Shown here: piece by piece, positions 45,967 to 56,100 of the stretch | Numbering within the stretch: the first letter of the stretch is position 1 | Layout of the letters: each line of letters opens with the position of its first letter | Notes under the pieces: model-generated | Told to the model about the DNA's origin: nothing | Databases searched by the model: none | Seen by the model: the letters and a program-made list of their open reading frames with translations, nothing else | Position numbers and translations under genes: made by a program | Origin: Mycetohabitans sp. B8 | GTDB lineage: Bacteria > Pseudomonadota > Gammaproteobacteria > Burkholderiales > Burkholderiaceae | Direction of reading: 5' to 3' | Length of the DNA stretch: 64,000 nucleotides | NCBI RefSeq assembly: GCF_021991875.1 | Contig: NZ_JAHLKR010000020.1 | Location: 38,637-102,636 of the forward strand

Positions 45967-47026
45967 CGTGCAGGTCATAGCTTCGCTTCGCAGCAGCGGA
46001 ATCGAGCCGGACGCGAGCCAACGCCGGGCGATCGAAGCGTTATGCATGCTGCTTGTGACACCGGGTCGGCGCTGGTTGAGTGCGCGGCATCGGTTGCATG
46101 GCGTGTATTGCCATGGCCTACCCGGACGAGGCAAGAGCAGGGTCGTCGATGCGGTTTTTCAGCTCGCGCCAGGATCGAAGCGGCGGATTCATTTTCATGA
46201 GTTTCTGCGGGACATCCATTGCAGGCTTGTGATGGCCCCGCGCAGCAGCGATCGGCTCGCGGACGTTGCGAAGACTTGGCTGCATGGTATCGATCTGCTG
46301 TGCTTTGATGAATTTCACGTGCATGACATCGCTGATGCGTTTCTCATTGGGCGCTTTCTGACGGTCGCCATTGCCAAGGGCGTGCGTATCGTGCTTACAT
46401 CGAACTATGCGCCGGACGACCTGCTGCCGAACCACGAATACCACGCGCGTTTCGCACCGACGATCGACATGATTAAGCGTCATTTCACAATCGTGCACTT
46501 CGATGGACCGCGCGATTACCGGTTCAGTGATGCGGATACCGTGCAGCCTCGGTTTTTTTCGCCGCTTGCGCTGGCTCGCGAGCCGTTACGCGCCATTTTC
46601 GTCGCTCGGGAAGGCGAAGCTGCGCTGCAACCTGGCGTTGTGGAGTTGGCTGGTCGGCCGTTGCTGGTGAGAGCCGTGGGTGAGTCAACGGTGTGGGTGG
46701 ATTTCGACGTGCTTTGCATCGCGCAGCGTTCGCACGTCGATTATCTGGCGATGGTTGATCGCTGGCAATGGGTCATCATCGACAACGTCCATGCAACGGC
46801 ACTGGAAAATCCCGATACATTGCAGCGGCTGGTGTGGTTGATCGACATCCTATATGACCGCAAGTGCGGTGTTTGTATCGCATCGGACATTGCGATGAGC
46901 GATGCGCTCGATGGTCTCGAAGGTGCGCATGATCTATCGAGGACAGTGAGCCGCCTTGCCGAGATGCAGTCTCGTGCCTACGCTTGTTTGACCAAAAATT
47001 TACTTACCATGACTCAGGAGACTTGA
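45956..47026 (+). CDS. ZapE/AFG1-like ATPase
   Basis: 356 residues from ATG 45956, overlapping the PaiB-family gene by 11 bases. Walker A is GLPGRGKS (54-61), and Walker B is LLCFDEFHVHD (Asp118-Glu119) with the family continuation IADAFLIGRFL and IVLTSNYAPDDLLPN. ZapE/AFG1 proteins are P-loop ATPases tied to division or, in mitochondria, to quality control of oxidative-enzyme subunits. Its presence in a biosynthetic operon is odd and suggests a dedicated copy, perhaps for maturation of the haem or iron enzymes. The sequence is divergent from housekeeping ZapE in the C-terminal half. Confidence 0.8.
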   Translation: MLDDVQVIASLRSSGIEPDASQRRAIEALCMLLVTPGRRWLSARHRLHGVYCHGLPGRGKSRVVDAVFQLAPGSKRRIHFHEFLRDIHCRLVMAPRSSDRLADVAKTWLHGIDLLCFDEFHVHDIADAFLIGRFLTVAIAKGVRIVLTSNYAPDDLLPNHEYHARFAPTIDMIKRHFTIVHFDGPRDYRFSDADTVQPRFFSPLALAREPLRAIFVAREGEAALQPGVVELAGRPLLVRAVGESTVWVDFDVLCIAQRSHVDYLAMVDRWQWVIIDNVHATALENPDTLQRLVWLIDILYDRKCGVCIASDIAMSDALDGLEGAHDLSRTVSRLAEMQSRAYACLTKNLLTMTQET

Positions 47027-47028
47027 AT

Positions 47029-47418
47029 ATGCCAATCGTCAAAATTGAAGAGCAGCGGTCGCGCACCGCAGACGAGAAGGCGCGACTCGTCGACTTGCTG
47101 TTCAGCATACTTCGACAAACACTGGGCGTCAGCCCGAACGAGTTGCAAGCGAGATACCAGACGTTCGAACCGGAGGATTTTTATCCGCCGGCGGGCACCG
47201 GCGAGTATCTGGGGATCGAGATCACGCTGTTCGTCGGACGCTCGCTCGATACCAAGCGCCGACTTTACGAACGCGTTGTCGCGGAGGTTGCGCAGGTGCG
47301 CCAGGTTGATCCATCCTGCATTCTAGTCCTGTTGCGTGAAGAGCCGCTCGACAACTGGGGGTTACACGGCGGCCATGCCGCAGCAGACCTGAAGTTCGAT
47401 TACGCGATTGCGATATGA
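47029..47418 (+). CDS. tautomerase family protein
   Basis: 129 residues from ATG 47029, with AGGAG eight bases upstream and two bases after the ATPase stop. The mature N-terminus would be Pro (PIVKIEEQRSR), the catalytic base of the 4-oxalocrotonate tautomerase/MIF superfamily. EDFYPPAGTGEYLGIEITLFVGRS and ILVLLREEPLDNWGLHGG match the longer tautomerases. It would catalyse a keto-enol or imine-enamine shift, or a decarboxylation, on a pathway intermediate. Confidence 0.85.
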   Translation: MPIVKIEEQRSRTADEKARLVDLLFSILRQTLGVSPNELQARYQTFEPEDFYPPAGTGEYLGIEITLFVGRSLDTKRRLYERVVAEVAQVRQVDPSCILVLLREEPLDNWGLHGGHAAADLKFDYAIAI

Positions 47419-47672
47419 AAGGCGACGAACCCGGCCTGGCGGATTCCGACGCCGGATCGACACACGTGCCGGAAGACGCTTTCCCGTCGGCCGGTATTGC
47501 GTTCTGGTGTCAAGGCACCGGACTGGTCGTGTCCGCTGTCGATCGACGACAGCTCGCATCCCCGACGTTATGGCGCATGCTGGAGGCAGCGCGGCAATCG
47601 CATCAACGTGTCGCTTGCGCGGCGGCAGCCCCCGGTCCTGACGGCGGTGACGAGCATGCGTCTGATGCGTAG
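47415..47672 (+). CDS. small protein of unknown function, last gene of the operon
   Basis: 85 residues. Its ATG overlaps the tautomerase stop as ATGA, so it should be translated by coupling. The product is acidic at the N-terminus, with FPSAGIAFWCQGTGLVVSAVDRR in the middle and no recognisable domain. It has two cysteines. It may be an accessory subunit or a non-functional tail; I do not recognise the family. Confidence 0.5.
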   Translation: MKGDEPGLADSDAGSTHVPEDAFPSAGIAFWCQGTGLVVSAVDRRQLASPTLWRMLEAARQSHQRVACAAAAPGPDGGDEHASDA

Positions 47673-47940
47673 TCGGTGAGGTCACGCGATCTATGACTAT
47701 GTGTCACACCGAATCGCTTTCGGCATAGGTCCGGTACCGTCAGCTTTGCCTCCTCGCGCTTGAGCGTGTCCCTGAGCTAGCTGTCCGTGAATCTCGACTT
47801 CTTTATTCTGTAGAACCCCGTCAACGAAAAAATGCTACTTCTGTTCCCGCTGGATTCTCGGGAGGATACCTTGTCGCTCGAGGACGCTATGAACCGCACC
47901 GAGTTTTGTGGAGGCTCTAACTCTTGAGAGAATGGAGCCA

Positions 47941-48266
47941 TGAACAAGAAGCCAAGCAAGTTTTCCCCGGAAGTGCGAGAGCGGGCAGTGCGCCTAGTAC
48001 GCGAGTAGCGTAGCGAGCGCCCGTCGATGTGGGCGGCAGTCGAATCGATTGCACCGATGATCGGCTGTACGCCGCAGACGCTGTTGGATTGGGTTAAGCG
48101 CGACGAGCTCGATCGTGGCGAGCGCGATGGCGTGAGTACGGCCGAGCGTGAACGCATCAAGGCTTTGGTGCGCGAGGTCAAGGAACTGCGCCGGACCAAC
48201 GAAATTCTCAAACTGGCGAGCGCATTTTTCGCCCAGGCGGAGCTCGAGCGCCGTTTCAAGTCCTGA
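47941..48266 (+). pseudogene. IS3 orfA with premature stop
   Basis: It reads MNKKPSKFSPEVRERAVRLV then RE and a TAG at 48006-48008. The same frame continues with [20 protein letters not shown] and a coiled-coil [20 protein letters not shown] to the TGA at 48264. This is the helix-turn-helix protein of an IS3-family element, nonsense-mutated at codon 23. Confidence 0.85.
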
Positions 48267-49166
48267 AGGCCTTCATTGATCAGCATCGCGACACCTTCGG
48301 GGTCGAGCCGATCTGCAAGGTCTTGCGGATCGCCCCGTCGGGCTACCGACGCCATGCAGCACAACTTCGCGATCCGTCCAAACGCTGCGCCCGCGCGAAA
48401 CGCGATGAGCTTTTGCAACCGGAGATCAAGCGTGTCTGGCAGGCCAACATGCAGCTCTACGGCGTGCCGAAGGTCTGCAAACAGATGAACCGGGAAGGCA
48501 TTGCGGTGGTACGCTGCACGCTCGCACGGTTGATGAAGCTGCAGCGCTTGCGTGGCGCAGTTCGCGGTAAGCGTGTTCGCACGACGATTCCCGATGTGGC
48601 CGAGCCGCACCCGCTGGAGCGAGTCAACCGGCAGTTCAAGGCCGACCGACCGAATCAGCTCTGGGTGTCGGATTTTACGTCTGTATCGACATGGCAAGGC
48701 TGGCTGTACGTGGCATTCGTGATCGACGTGTTCGCCCGCCGTATTGTTGGCTGGCGCGTCAGCTCGTCGATGACCACGGACTTCGTTCTGGATGCACTTG
48801 AACCAAGCGCTGTACGCCCGCCAACCGGGCGAGCACGGGACTTTGATTCATCATTCCGACAGAGGGTCTCAATACGTCAGCATTCGCTACAGCGAACGGC
48901 TGGCTGAGGCCGGCATCGAGCCGTCGGTCGGCAGCTACGACAATGCGCTGGCCGAAACAATCAACGGCCTGTACAAGACGGAACTGATTCATCGGCGCGC
49001 CCCTTGGAAAACGAGGGAATCCGTCGAACTGGCAACGCTGGAATGGGTTGCCTGGTACAACCATCATCGGCTAATGGAACCGCTCGGCTATATCCCGCCT
49101 GCTGAAGCTGAGGCAAACTACTACAGGCAACTCAGAAATGCCGCTAACGTGTCCGCATTAACTTAA
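48257..49166 (+). pseudogene. IS3 orfB (DDE transposase) with frameshift
   Basis: Frame one runs [20 protein letters not shown] to FVLDALE; the rest (QALYARQPGEHGTLIHHSDRG through to NAANVSALT) is in the next frame. The join lies near 48800, where an extra C in GAACCAAGCG would explain the shift. All three catalytic residues of the integrase core are recognisable (SDFTS, HHSDRGSQY, ALAETINGLYKTE), but no single frame holds them. Confidence 0.85.
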
Positions 49167-49200
49167 ACCAACCAGCCTCCACGATTCCCGGTGCGGTTCA

Positions 49201-50195
49201 GCTGGGCAAAATCTAAAAAGATGATGCCGATAGCCTCGAGTGTAATGGTCAGCAAGATAATGCCAAGGACCCAAGCTCATCAAGGATTGCTGTACGTTGA
49301 CGGATGAGATGACGGTGTCCACGATTATCGATGAGCGGTGAAAACGATGTAGAACGCAAAATACGATGATGCGATTGTGATGGTCTGCAGCCTAGAGTTA
49401 GTCAATAGGGGACGAGAGCATGTTGACACTCATACAAAGCCTGTGGCTCGCGTATCGAAGGGCGACGTGTTGTGCCCATGATGCGGTGGCTTCACGCTTC
49501 ACAGCATCTGATGACGCGTTTTGCTACCCAAGCAGTCTCAGCTAAAAGCGTGCCAAGCCTCGCTGATAGGTTGGTGGCACAGTGGCGATCACAATGACTT
49601 GCTTTCCGCTATTTGTTGCAAATTTCGGCTTTATCGTTTAATGACTTGTCGTTTAAGCAAAGATAATGCAATTGAATGCATTATGGCGGGCGCTTTGCAG
49701 TCTTTCAACCAGGCGCTAAGCGTTGCGGTTACATGAACCTTTGTAGCGGCTCTTGACAGTTGGGCACAGTGTTTGCAAGACGTGAAGTAGGTAACGTCAA
49801 GCTGATTGGTCAAGGAACGGGTGCGTTGCCATAGCCGTATGGCTAAGTAAAAGTGATGTCTGGAGGGAAAAATGAAGAAGTACCCCAGTACTAAACTGAA
49901 TGACGCCGCGCCAGTGCGCAGCCTTATGCGCGTTATGCTCAGCGTTTTCGCTAAAGCTTGGCAAAAATCGATTGTGGCGTGATCACCGGCGGGCCAAGTG
50001 ACACGAACGTCTCCCTGACGTTTGCCGATGAGTCGCTCTGATCGCCGCAGTGAATGGTTAGGGATTGCACGCGGTGTGACATAAAAACCGAGTGGTTTAT
50101 GAAGGGCAACGATAGATTTTGATTATAGCATTAATGTTAATTTTTATGCCTATTAAATGTTAGGCTAATCGGTCACCTGGAATCGGAGCTTTGTT
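49201..50195. other. upstream region of the NRPS
   Basis: About 1 kb between the IS3 element and the NRPS, clearly lower in GC than its neighbours. Only one short open frame (49872-49982) has a good ribosome site. The last 100 bases are very AT-rich (TTGATTATAGCATTAATGTT) and probably hold the NRPS promoter. CGGAG lies seven bases before ATG 50196. Confidence 0.45.
49872..49982 (+). CDS. 36-residue peptide with strong ribosome site
   Basis: TGGAGGG lies five bases before ATG 49872. The peptide MKKYPSTKLNDAAPVRSLMR continues with an amphipathic stretch to a TGA at 49980-49982. In the next frame the sequence continues ITGGPSDTNVSLTFADESL to a TGA at 50037-50039. One extra A in the CAAAAATCG run at 49959-49967 would fuse the two into a peptide of about 56 residues. 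It lies 213 bases upstream of the NRPS. It may be a leader or signal peptide, a precursor-peptide relic, or chance. No matching maturase is nearby. Confidence 0.35.
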   Translation: MKKYPSTKLNDAAPVRSLMRVMLSVFAKAWQKSIVA

Positions 50196-53100
50196 ATGGA
50201 TGCTAGCGTCACGTCTGCTACGTATGCATTATCCGCTGCCCAAACGGAGATCTGGCTCGCGCAGCAGCTGCATCCAGACAGCCCTGTCTACAACATTGCA
50301 CAGTACACGGTGATCGAAGGCGCGATTGATCCTGCCGTTTTTAAAGCGGCATTGTGTCAAGTCATTGATGAGGCCGACACCCTCCGCTTGCAATTTATCG
50401 ACAGCGATGGCGGGCTGCGGCAGAGGATCGGTTCACCCGCATGGTCAGTGCCGGTGCTGGACTTCACAACAGAAGCGGATCCGCAGGCGGCCGCCCAGGC
50501 GTGGATGCGCACCGATTATGAGCAGCCAGTCCATCTCTTACGGGATCCGCTTTTTTGCTACGCGTTGTTGCAAGTCGCGCCCACGCAATGGCTCTGGTAT
50601 CAGCGCTATCACCATATCATCATGGACGGATATGGCCAGTTCCTCATCGCACAGCGTGTTGCACACGTGTATAGCGCGCTGTGTGCGGGGAATGAGCCCG
50701 CGCCTTGTACGTTTGGCTCGGTGCTAAAGCTGTTAGAAAGCGATGCGCAATACCAGGCCTCCGCCCAGCGAGCACGGGATGAATCCTATTGGCTTAAGCA
50801 CTGCGTCCACTGGCCTGAGCCTGCGACGCTGGTAAGCCGCCGCGCCTCTGTTTCACAGCAGCGGTTGCGCCAGACAACTTATCTGGCCACCCAGGCGCTG
50901 GGCGACACTGCGTCGGATATTCGCCGGTTAACACGGTTTATGACGGCGGCAATGGCCGCGTATCTTTATCGATTCACGGGTGAGCAAGGCGTCGTATTGG
51001 GTCTTCCGGTCAAGGCCCGCTTCGGTGCTGACCAGCATATTCCTGGCATGAAGTCCAATACATTGCCACTGCGGCTCACAATGCGGCCAGGGATGAACCT
51101 GTCGTCGTTCATGCAGCAGGCCGCGCAGGAGGTGCAACGCGGATTGCAGCACCAGCGCTACCCGAGCGAAGCGCTGCGGCGTCAACTTGGGCTGCCCCCC
51201 GGGCAGCGGCTGTTTGGTACCACGGTCAACGTGATGCCGTTTGACTATGACCTGTTGTTTGGCAGGTATCCGTCGACAAACCATAATCTACTCCTTGGTC
51301 CGGTTGACGATTTGATGATCGATGTCTATTGGACACCTAATGGCTGTCAATTGCGCATCGACTTTGACGCCAATCCTGCCTGCTACAGCGTGCAGGAGCT
51401 TGAAGCGCATCAGCACCGGTTTATCCGGTTCATACAAGCGCTGGCTGACAATGCCATGCAACCGATTGACAGCATCGATCTGCTCGACGCTGACGAACGG
51501 CATCGGCTGCTGATCGAGTGGAATGCGACAGAACAAGACTATCCATCGCACTTGTGCGTACACCAGCTATTTGAAGCGCAGGTCGAGCGTACACCTGAGG
51601 CGCCGGCGCTGGTGTATGAAGAGCAGACACTGAGCTATGCGGAGCTGAATACGCAAGCTAACCGCCTGGCGCATCGGCTCATTGAATTGGGCGTCAAGCT
51701 GGACGCCCGTGTGGCGATCTGCGTGCAGCGTAGTCCCGCGCTGGTCGTTGGACTACTGGCAATTTTGAAAGCGGGCGGCGCGTATGTGCCGTTAGACCCT
51801 AACTATCCGGGCGAGCGCTTAATGCACATCCTAGCCGATGCTGCACCGAACATTGTGCTCGCGGATGCGGCTGGGCGCGTCGCACTCGGTGACACGGTGC
51901 TGGCCGAACGTATAGTGCTCAGTCCGAACATGCTGCCGGAGCAGGCGGACACCAATCCGTCGGTGCCGGGCCTCACCGCACAGCATCTGGCGTATGTGAT
52001 CTACACATCTGGCTCGACCGGTATGCCGAAGGGTGTGATGATTGAACATGCTCAAACAGTCAATTTTTTGCATTGGGCACTGCAAACTTTTACGCCATCA
52101 GAGACGCGGCACACGCTGTTTGCGACATCAATTAATTTTGATCTTTCGGTCTTCGAGTGTTTTGTGCCGCTCACGCAAGGCTCAACTATGCACCTGGCTG
52201 ACGATGCATTGGCTTTGATGCATCATGCTCCACCAGTCAGCTTAATTAATACTGTGCCTTCTGCGCTGCAGTCCTTGTTGGTGCATCGAGCGAGCTTAAC
52301 TTCGGCGAGCACCATCAATCTGGCAGGCGAGCCGCTGACAATGCGCTTAATCAAACAGATTTTTGAACAGACGCCGGTTAAGCGGCTGTGTAATCTTTAT
52401 GGGCCTTCAGAGTGCACCACCTATTCGACTTGGCACTCGATGGATCGTGGCGACCCATGCATTGAAAGCATCGGCCGCCCGATTGCCAATACACGTATTT
52501 ATCTGCTAGATACTCGCGGCCAGCCGGTGCCGCTGGGCGCGGTCGGCGAGTTGTATATTGGCGGCGCGGGTGTGGCACGTGGTTACTTGAACCAGCCGGA
52601 GCTGACCGCCGAGCGCTTTGTGCGCGATCCGTTCTCAGATAAAGCTGATGCACGGCTGTATAAGACCGGGGATTTGGCGCGTTACTTGCCCGACGGCAAC
52701 CTGGAGTTCTTGGGCCGCAACGATGATCAAGTCAAGATTCGCGGCTTTCGGATTGAGCCCGGTGAAATCGAAGCATGCCTGACGCAGTACCCGCAAGTAC
52801 GCGAGGCGGTCGTGCTTGCACAAGGCGGCGGCAGCGGCAAGCGTCTGGTCGCCTATGTGGTCGCAGAAGCCGATGAGCACTTGGCCAGTACATTGCACGC
52901 GCATGTGGCGGCAAGCTTGCCCGAGTACATGGTGCCCAGTGCGTTCGTGCAGCTGGACGTATTACCGCTGACACCAAACGGTAAACTCGATCGGCGTGCA
53001 CTGCCCTCGCCAGATGCCAACGCGTTCGTGCATCAAGCGTACGAGGCGCCGCAGGGCGAGTTCGAGACGACGCTGGCGCAAATTTGGGCCGAGCTGCTGG

Positions 53101-56100
53101 GTGTCGAGCAAGTGAGCCGGCATGATAGCTTCTTTGCGCTCGGTGGCCATTCACTGCTCGCGGTGCAGTTGATCGAGCGTCTGCGGCGTCGGGGAATCGG
53201 CTTGTCGGTGCGTGCGCTGTTTGACACGCCGGTGCTTATGGCACTGGCCCAGACGCTGGGCGAGCATCGTGAAGCGGTCGTGCCGCCCAATGTTATCACG
53301 CCGGCCACCACCGCGCTGACGCCCGAAATGCTACCGCTTATTGAGCTGACGCAGGCCGAGATCGATCAGATTATTAAACAAGTGCCCGGTGGCGTCGCAA
53401 ATATCCAGGATATCTATGCACTGTCGCCACTGCAAGACGGCATTCTGTTTCACCATCTGTTCACTAGCGACGGTGATCCGTATCTGCTGATCACCCAATT
53501 GGCTTTTGACACGCGAGCGCGGCTCGATCAGTATCTGGATGCGCTTCAGCATGTCGTGAACCGCCACGACATTTTGCGCACTGCGTTGGTATGGGAAGGT
53601 GTGTCCACGCCCGCGCAGGTGGTGTGGCGCCAGGCGCCGCTGTCGGTGATCGAGCTCATGCTGGAGCCGGCCGACGGGCCGATCGCGAAGCAACTGGCGC
53701 GACGTTTTGATTCGCGTCACGCTCGGCTGGACCTGACGCAGGCACCTTTACTACGTTTGGCGGTCGCCCAAGACAGCGACGATCGCTGGGTGCTGGTTCA
53801 GCTAATGCACCATTTGATTGGCGATCACTCGACGCTGGAGATGATGCACGCGGAGGTGCAGGCGTTCATCGCAGGTGAGAGCAGGAGGTTACCACCGGCA
53901 CAGCCATTCCGTAATCTAATCGCACAGGCACGTTTGGGCGTCAATCAAGCCGAACATGAGCGTTTCTTTAGTGACATGCTAGCCGACATTGAAGAGCCGA
54001 CGTTGCCGTTCGGCTTGGTGCAGGTGCATCGTGACGGCACACAGGTGAGCGAAGCGCATCGGATGTTACCGCAGACATTGAACGATCGACTGCGCGCGAA
54101 GGCTAAGCAGCTGGGTGTAAGCTTAGCCAGTTTGTGTCATCTCGCGTGGGCGCAGGTGCTTGCGCGTGCCAGTGGTCACCAACAAGTGGTATGCGGTACG
54201 GTGTTGTTTGGACGGATGCAAGCCGGCGGCGGCGCGGATTGTGCAATGGGGCTTTTTATCAATACGCTGCCCCTGCGCGTGAACTTAGACGGCAGTGTGA
54301 AAACGAGTGTGTGTGCCACGCATGCGCGCCTGGCGGCGCTGCTCGAGCATGAGCATGCGTCGTTGGCGCTCGCGCAGCGTTGTAGTAGCGTGCCGGCGGG
54401 CATGCCACTGTTTAGTGCGCTGCTCAATTACCGGCACAATGCAATGGACTTGGGCGAGCGCAGCATCTTACCGGGCGTGGAGCTGTTACACGCACAAGAG
54501 CGTGACAACTACCCAATCGGTCTGTCGGTCGAAGATTTTGGGCAAGCGCTAGGCTTGACTGCGCAAATCGTTCAGCCACTAGATCCTGACCGGCTGTGCG
54601 GCTATATGCAGCAGGCGCTGCAGAGCCTGGCCGAGGCACTCGAGGCAACGTCCGAGCAGCCGGTTAGACAACTGGAAGTACTGCCCAGCGAGGAGCGGAA
54701 CTTACTGCTTCAAACGTGGAACGCGACGCAACGCGATTACCCATCGCACTTGTGCATCCACCAGCTATTCGAAGCGCAGGCCGAGCGTACCCCCGAGGCG
54801 CCGGCCCTGGTGTTTGAAGAACAGACACTGAGCTATACAACACTCAATACGAGCGCGAACCGCTTGGCGCATCGGCTCATTGAGCTGGGCGTCAAGCCAG
54901 ACACACGGGTGGCGCTCTGTGTCGAGCGCTCGCCGACAATGGTGGTGGGGCTATTAGCAATCCTTAAAGCGGGCGGCGCGTATGTGCCGCTTGATCCCGC
55001 CTATCCACCAGAGCGCTTAGCGTACATGGTTTCGGATAGCCAACCGGCGGTCTTGCTTAGCATTGGCACACCGCCTGCCGCAGTGACGCAAGGTTTGGGA
55101 GCTGGGATACCGATACTGGACTTGCAGGCTGACATAGCGCAATGGGCGCATCAAAGCGCGGACAATCCGAACGCGTACGAATTGTTGCTGGATGCGCAAA
55201 ATTTGGCGTATGTGATTTATACGTCAGGTTCCACAGGCCAGCCCAAAGGAGTCGTGATTCCACACCACAGCTTGGTCAACCTGGTGACAGCAATGGTGCG
55301 TCGTCTTGGCTTAACTGCACAAGACCGGATGCTGCAATGTTCGTCTTTGTCCTTTGATGCGTCGCTCGGGGAAATGTTTGTCACGCTCACTCAGGGCGCG
55401 ACATTAGTGCTACGCACCGATGCTTGGTTAGCCGGGGCGCAGTCATTCTGGGCGCTTTGCCAAGCCAACCGTGTCAGTGTAACGGATTTACCTACCCAAT
55501 TCTGGACACAACTGATCCAGGAAAAAACTCCACTCCCCAACAGTGTACGTGTGGTCATGATCAGTGGAGACGCGTTGAGCGCGTCAGCACGTGATGCTTG
55601 GTTTGCCAGAGACGGTCATCGACCGCGTTTGTTGAACGTTTATGGTCCGACCGAGACGACGGTGACGGCGACCGTGCATGAGGTGACGGATCACGAAAGT
55701 AGCTGGCGCACGATCGGTCGGCCCATTGACAATACCCGGCTGTATATCCTGGATACGCACAGCCAGCCGGTGCCGCTGGGTGCGGTGGGCGAGTTGTATA
55801 TCGGCGGAGCGGGTGTCGCGCGTGGCTACCTGAACCGCCCGGAGCTCACGGCCGAGCGCTTCGTGCGTGACCCGTTCTCGAGCGAAGCTGATGCCCGGAT
55901 GTACAGGACAGGGGACCTGGTGCGCTACTTGCCTGATGGCAACCTGGAGTTCCTAGGCCGCAATGACCATCAAGTCAAAATCCGGGGCTTTCGCATTGAG
56001 TTGGGCGAGATCGAAGCGTGCTTGGCCCAGCACGCGCAGGTGCGCGATGCGGTGGTGCTCGCGCAAGGCGACGGCAGCGGCAAGCGTCTGGTCGCCTATG

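Larger units (their letters stand above)
47890..49200 (+). mobile_element. IS3-family insertion sequence (inactive)
   Basis: A 1311-bp element with terminal inverted repeats of about 27 bp: TGAACCGCACCGAG.. on the left and its near-complement ..CCGGTGCGGTTCA on the right, both continuing into GTGGAGGCT. It contains orfA and orfB in the usual overlapping arrangement, both broken. A GCT flanks both sides within one base and may be the target duplication. It separates the oxidative operon from the NRPS. Confidence 0.9.

Noticed and set aside
47777..48697. Long minus-strand open frame of 306 codons across the IS3 element
   Set aside because: It is antisense to IS3 orfA/orfB, whose protein motifs and inverted repeats are clear; its translation matches no family.
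49872..49982. Lasso-peptide or other RiPP precursor
   Set aside because: No leader recognition motif, cyclase, protease or other maturase is nearby, so it was kept only as an unassigned small frame.
55017..55357. Overlapping small open frames inside the NRPS on both strands
   Set aside because: They are by-products of high GC codon use; the NRPS frame is continuous with domain motifs throughout.
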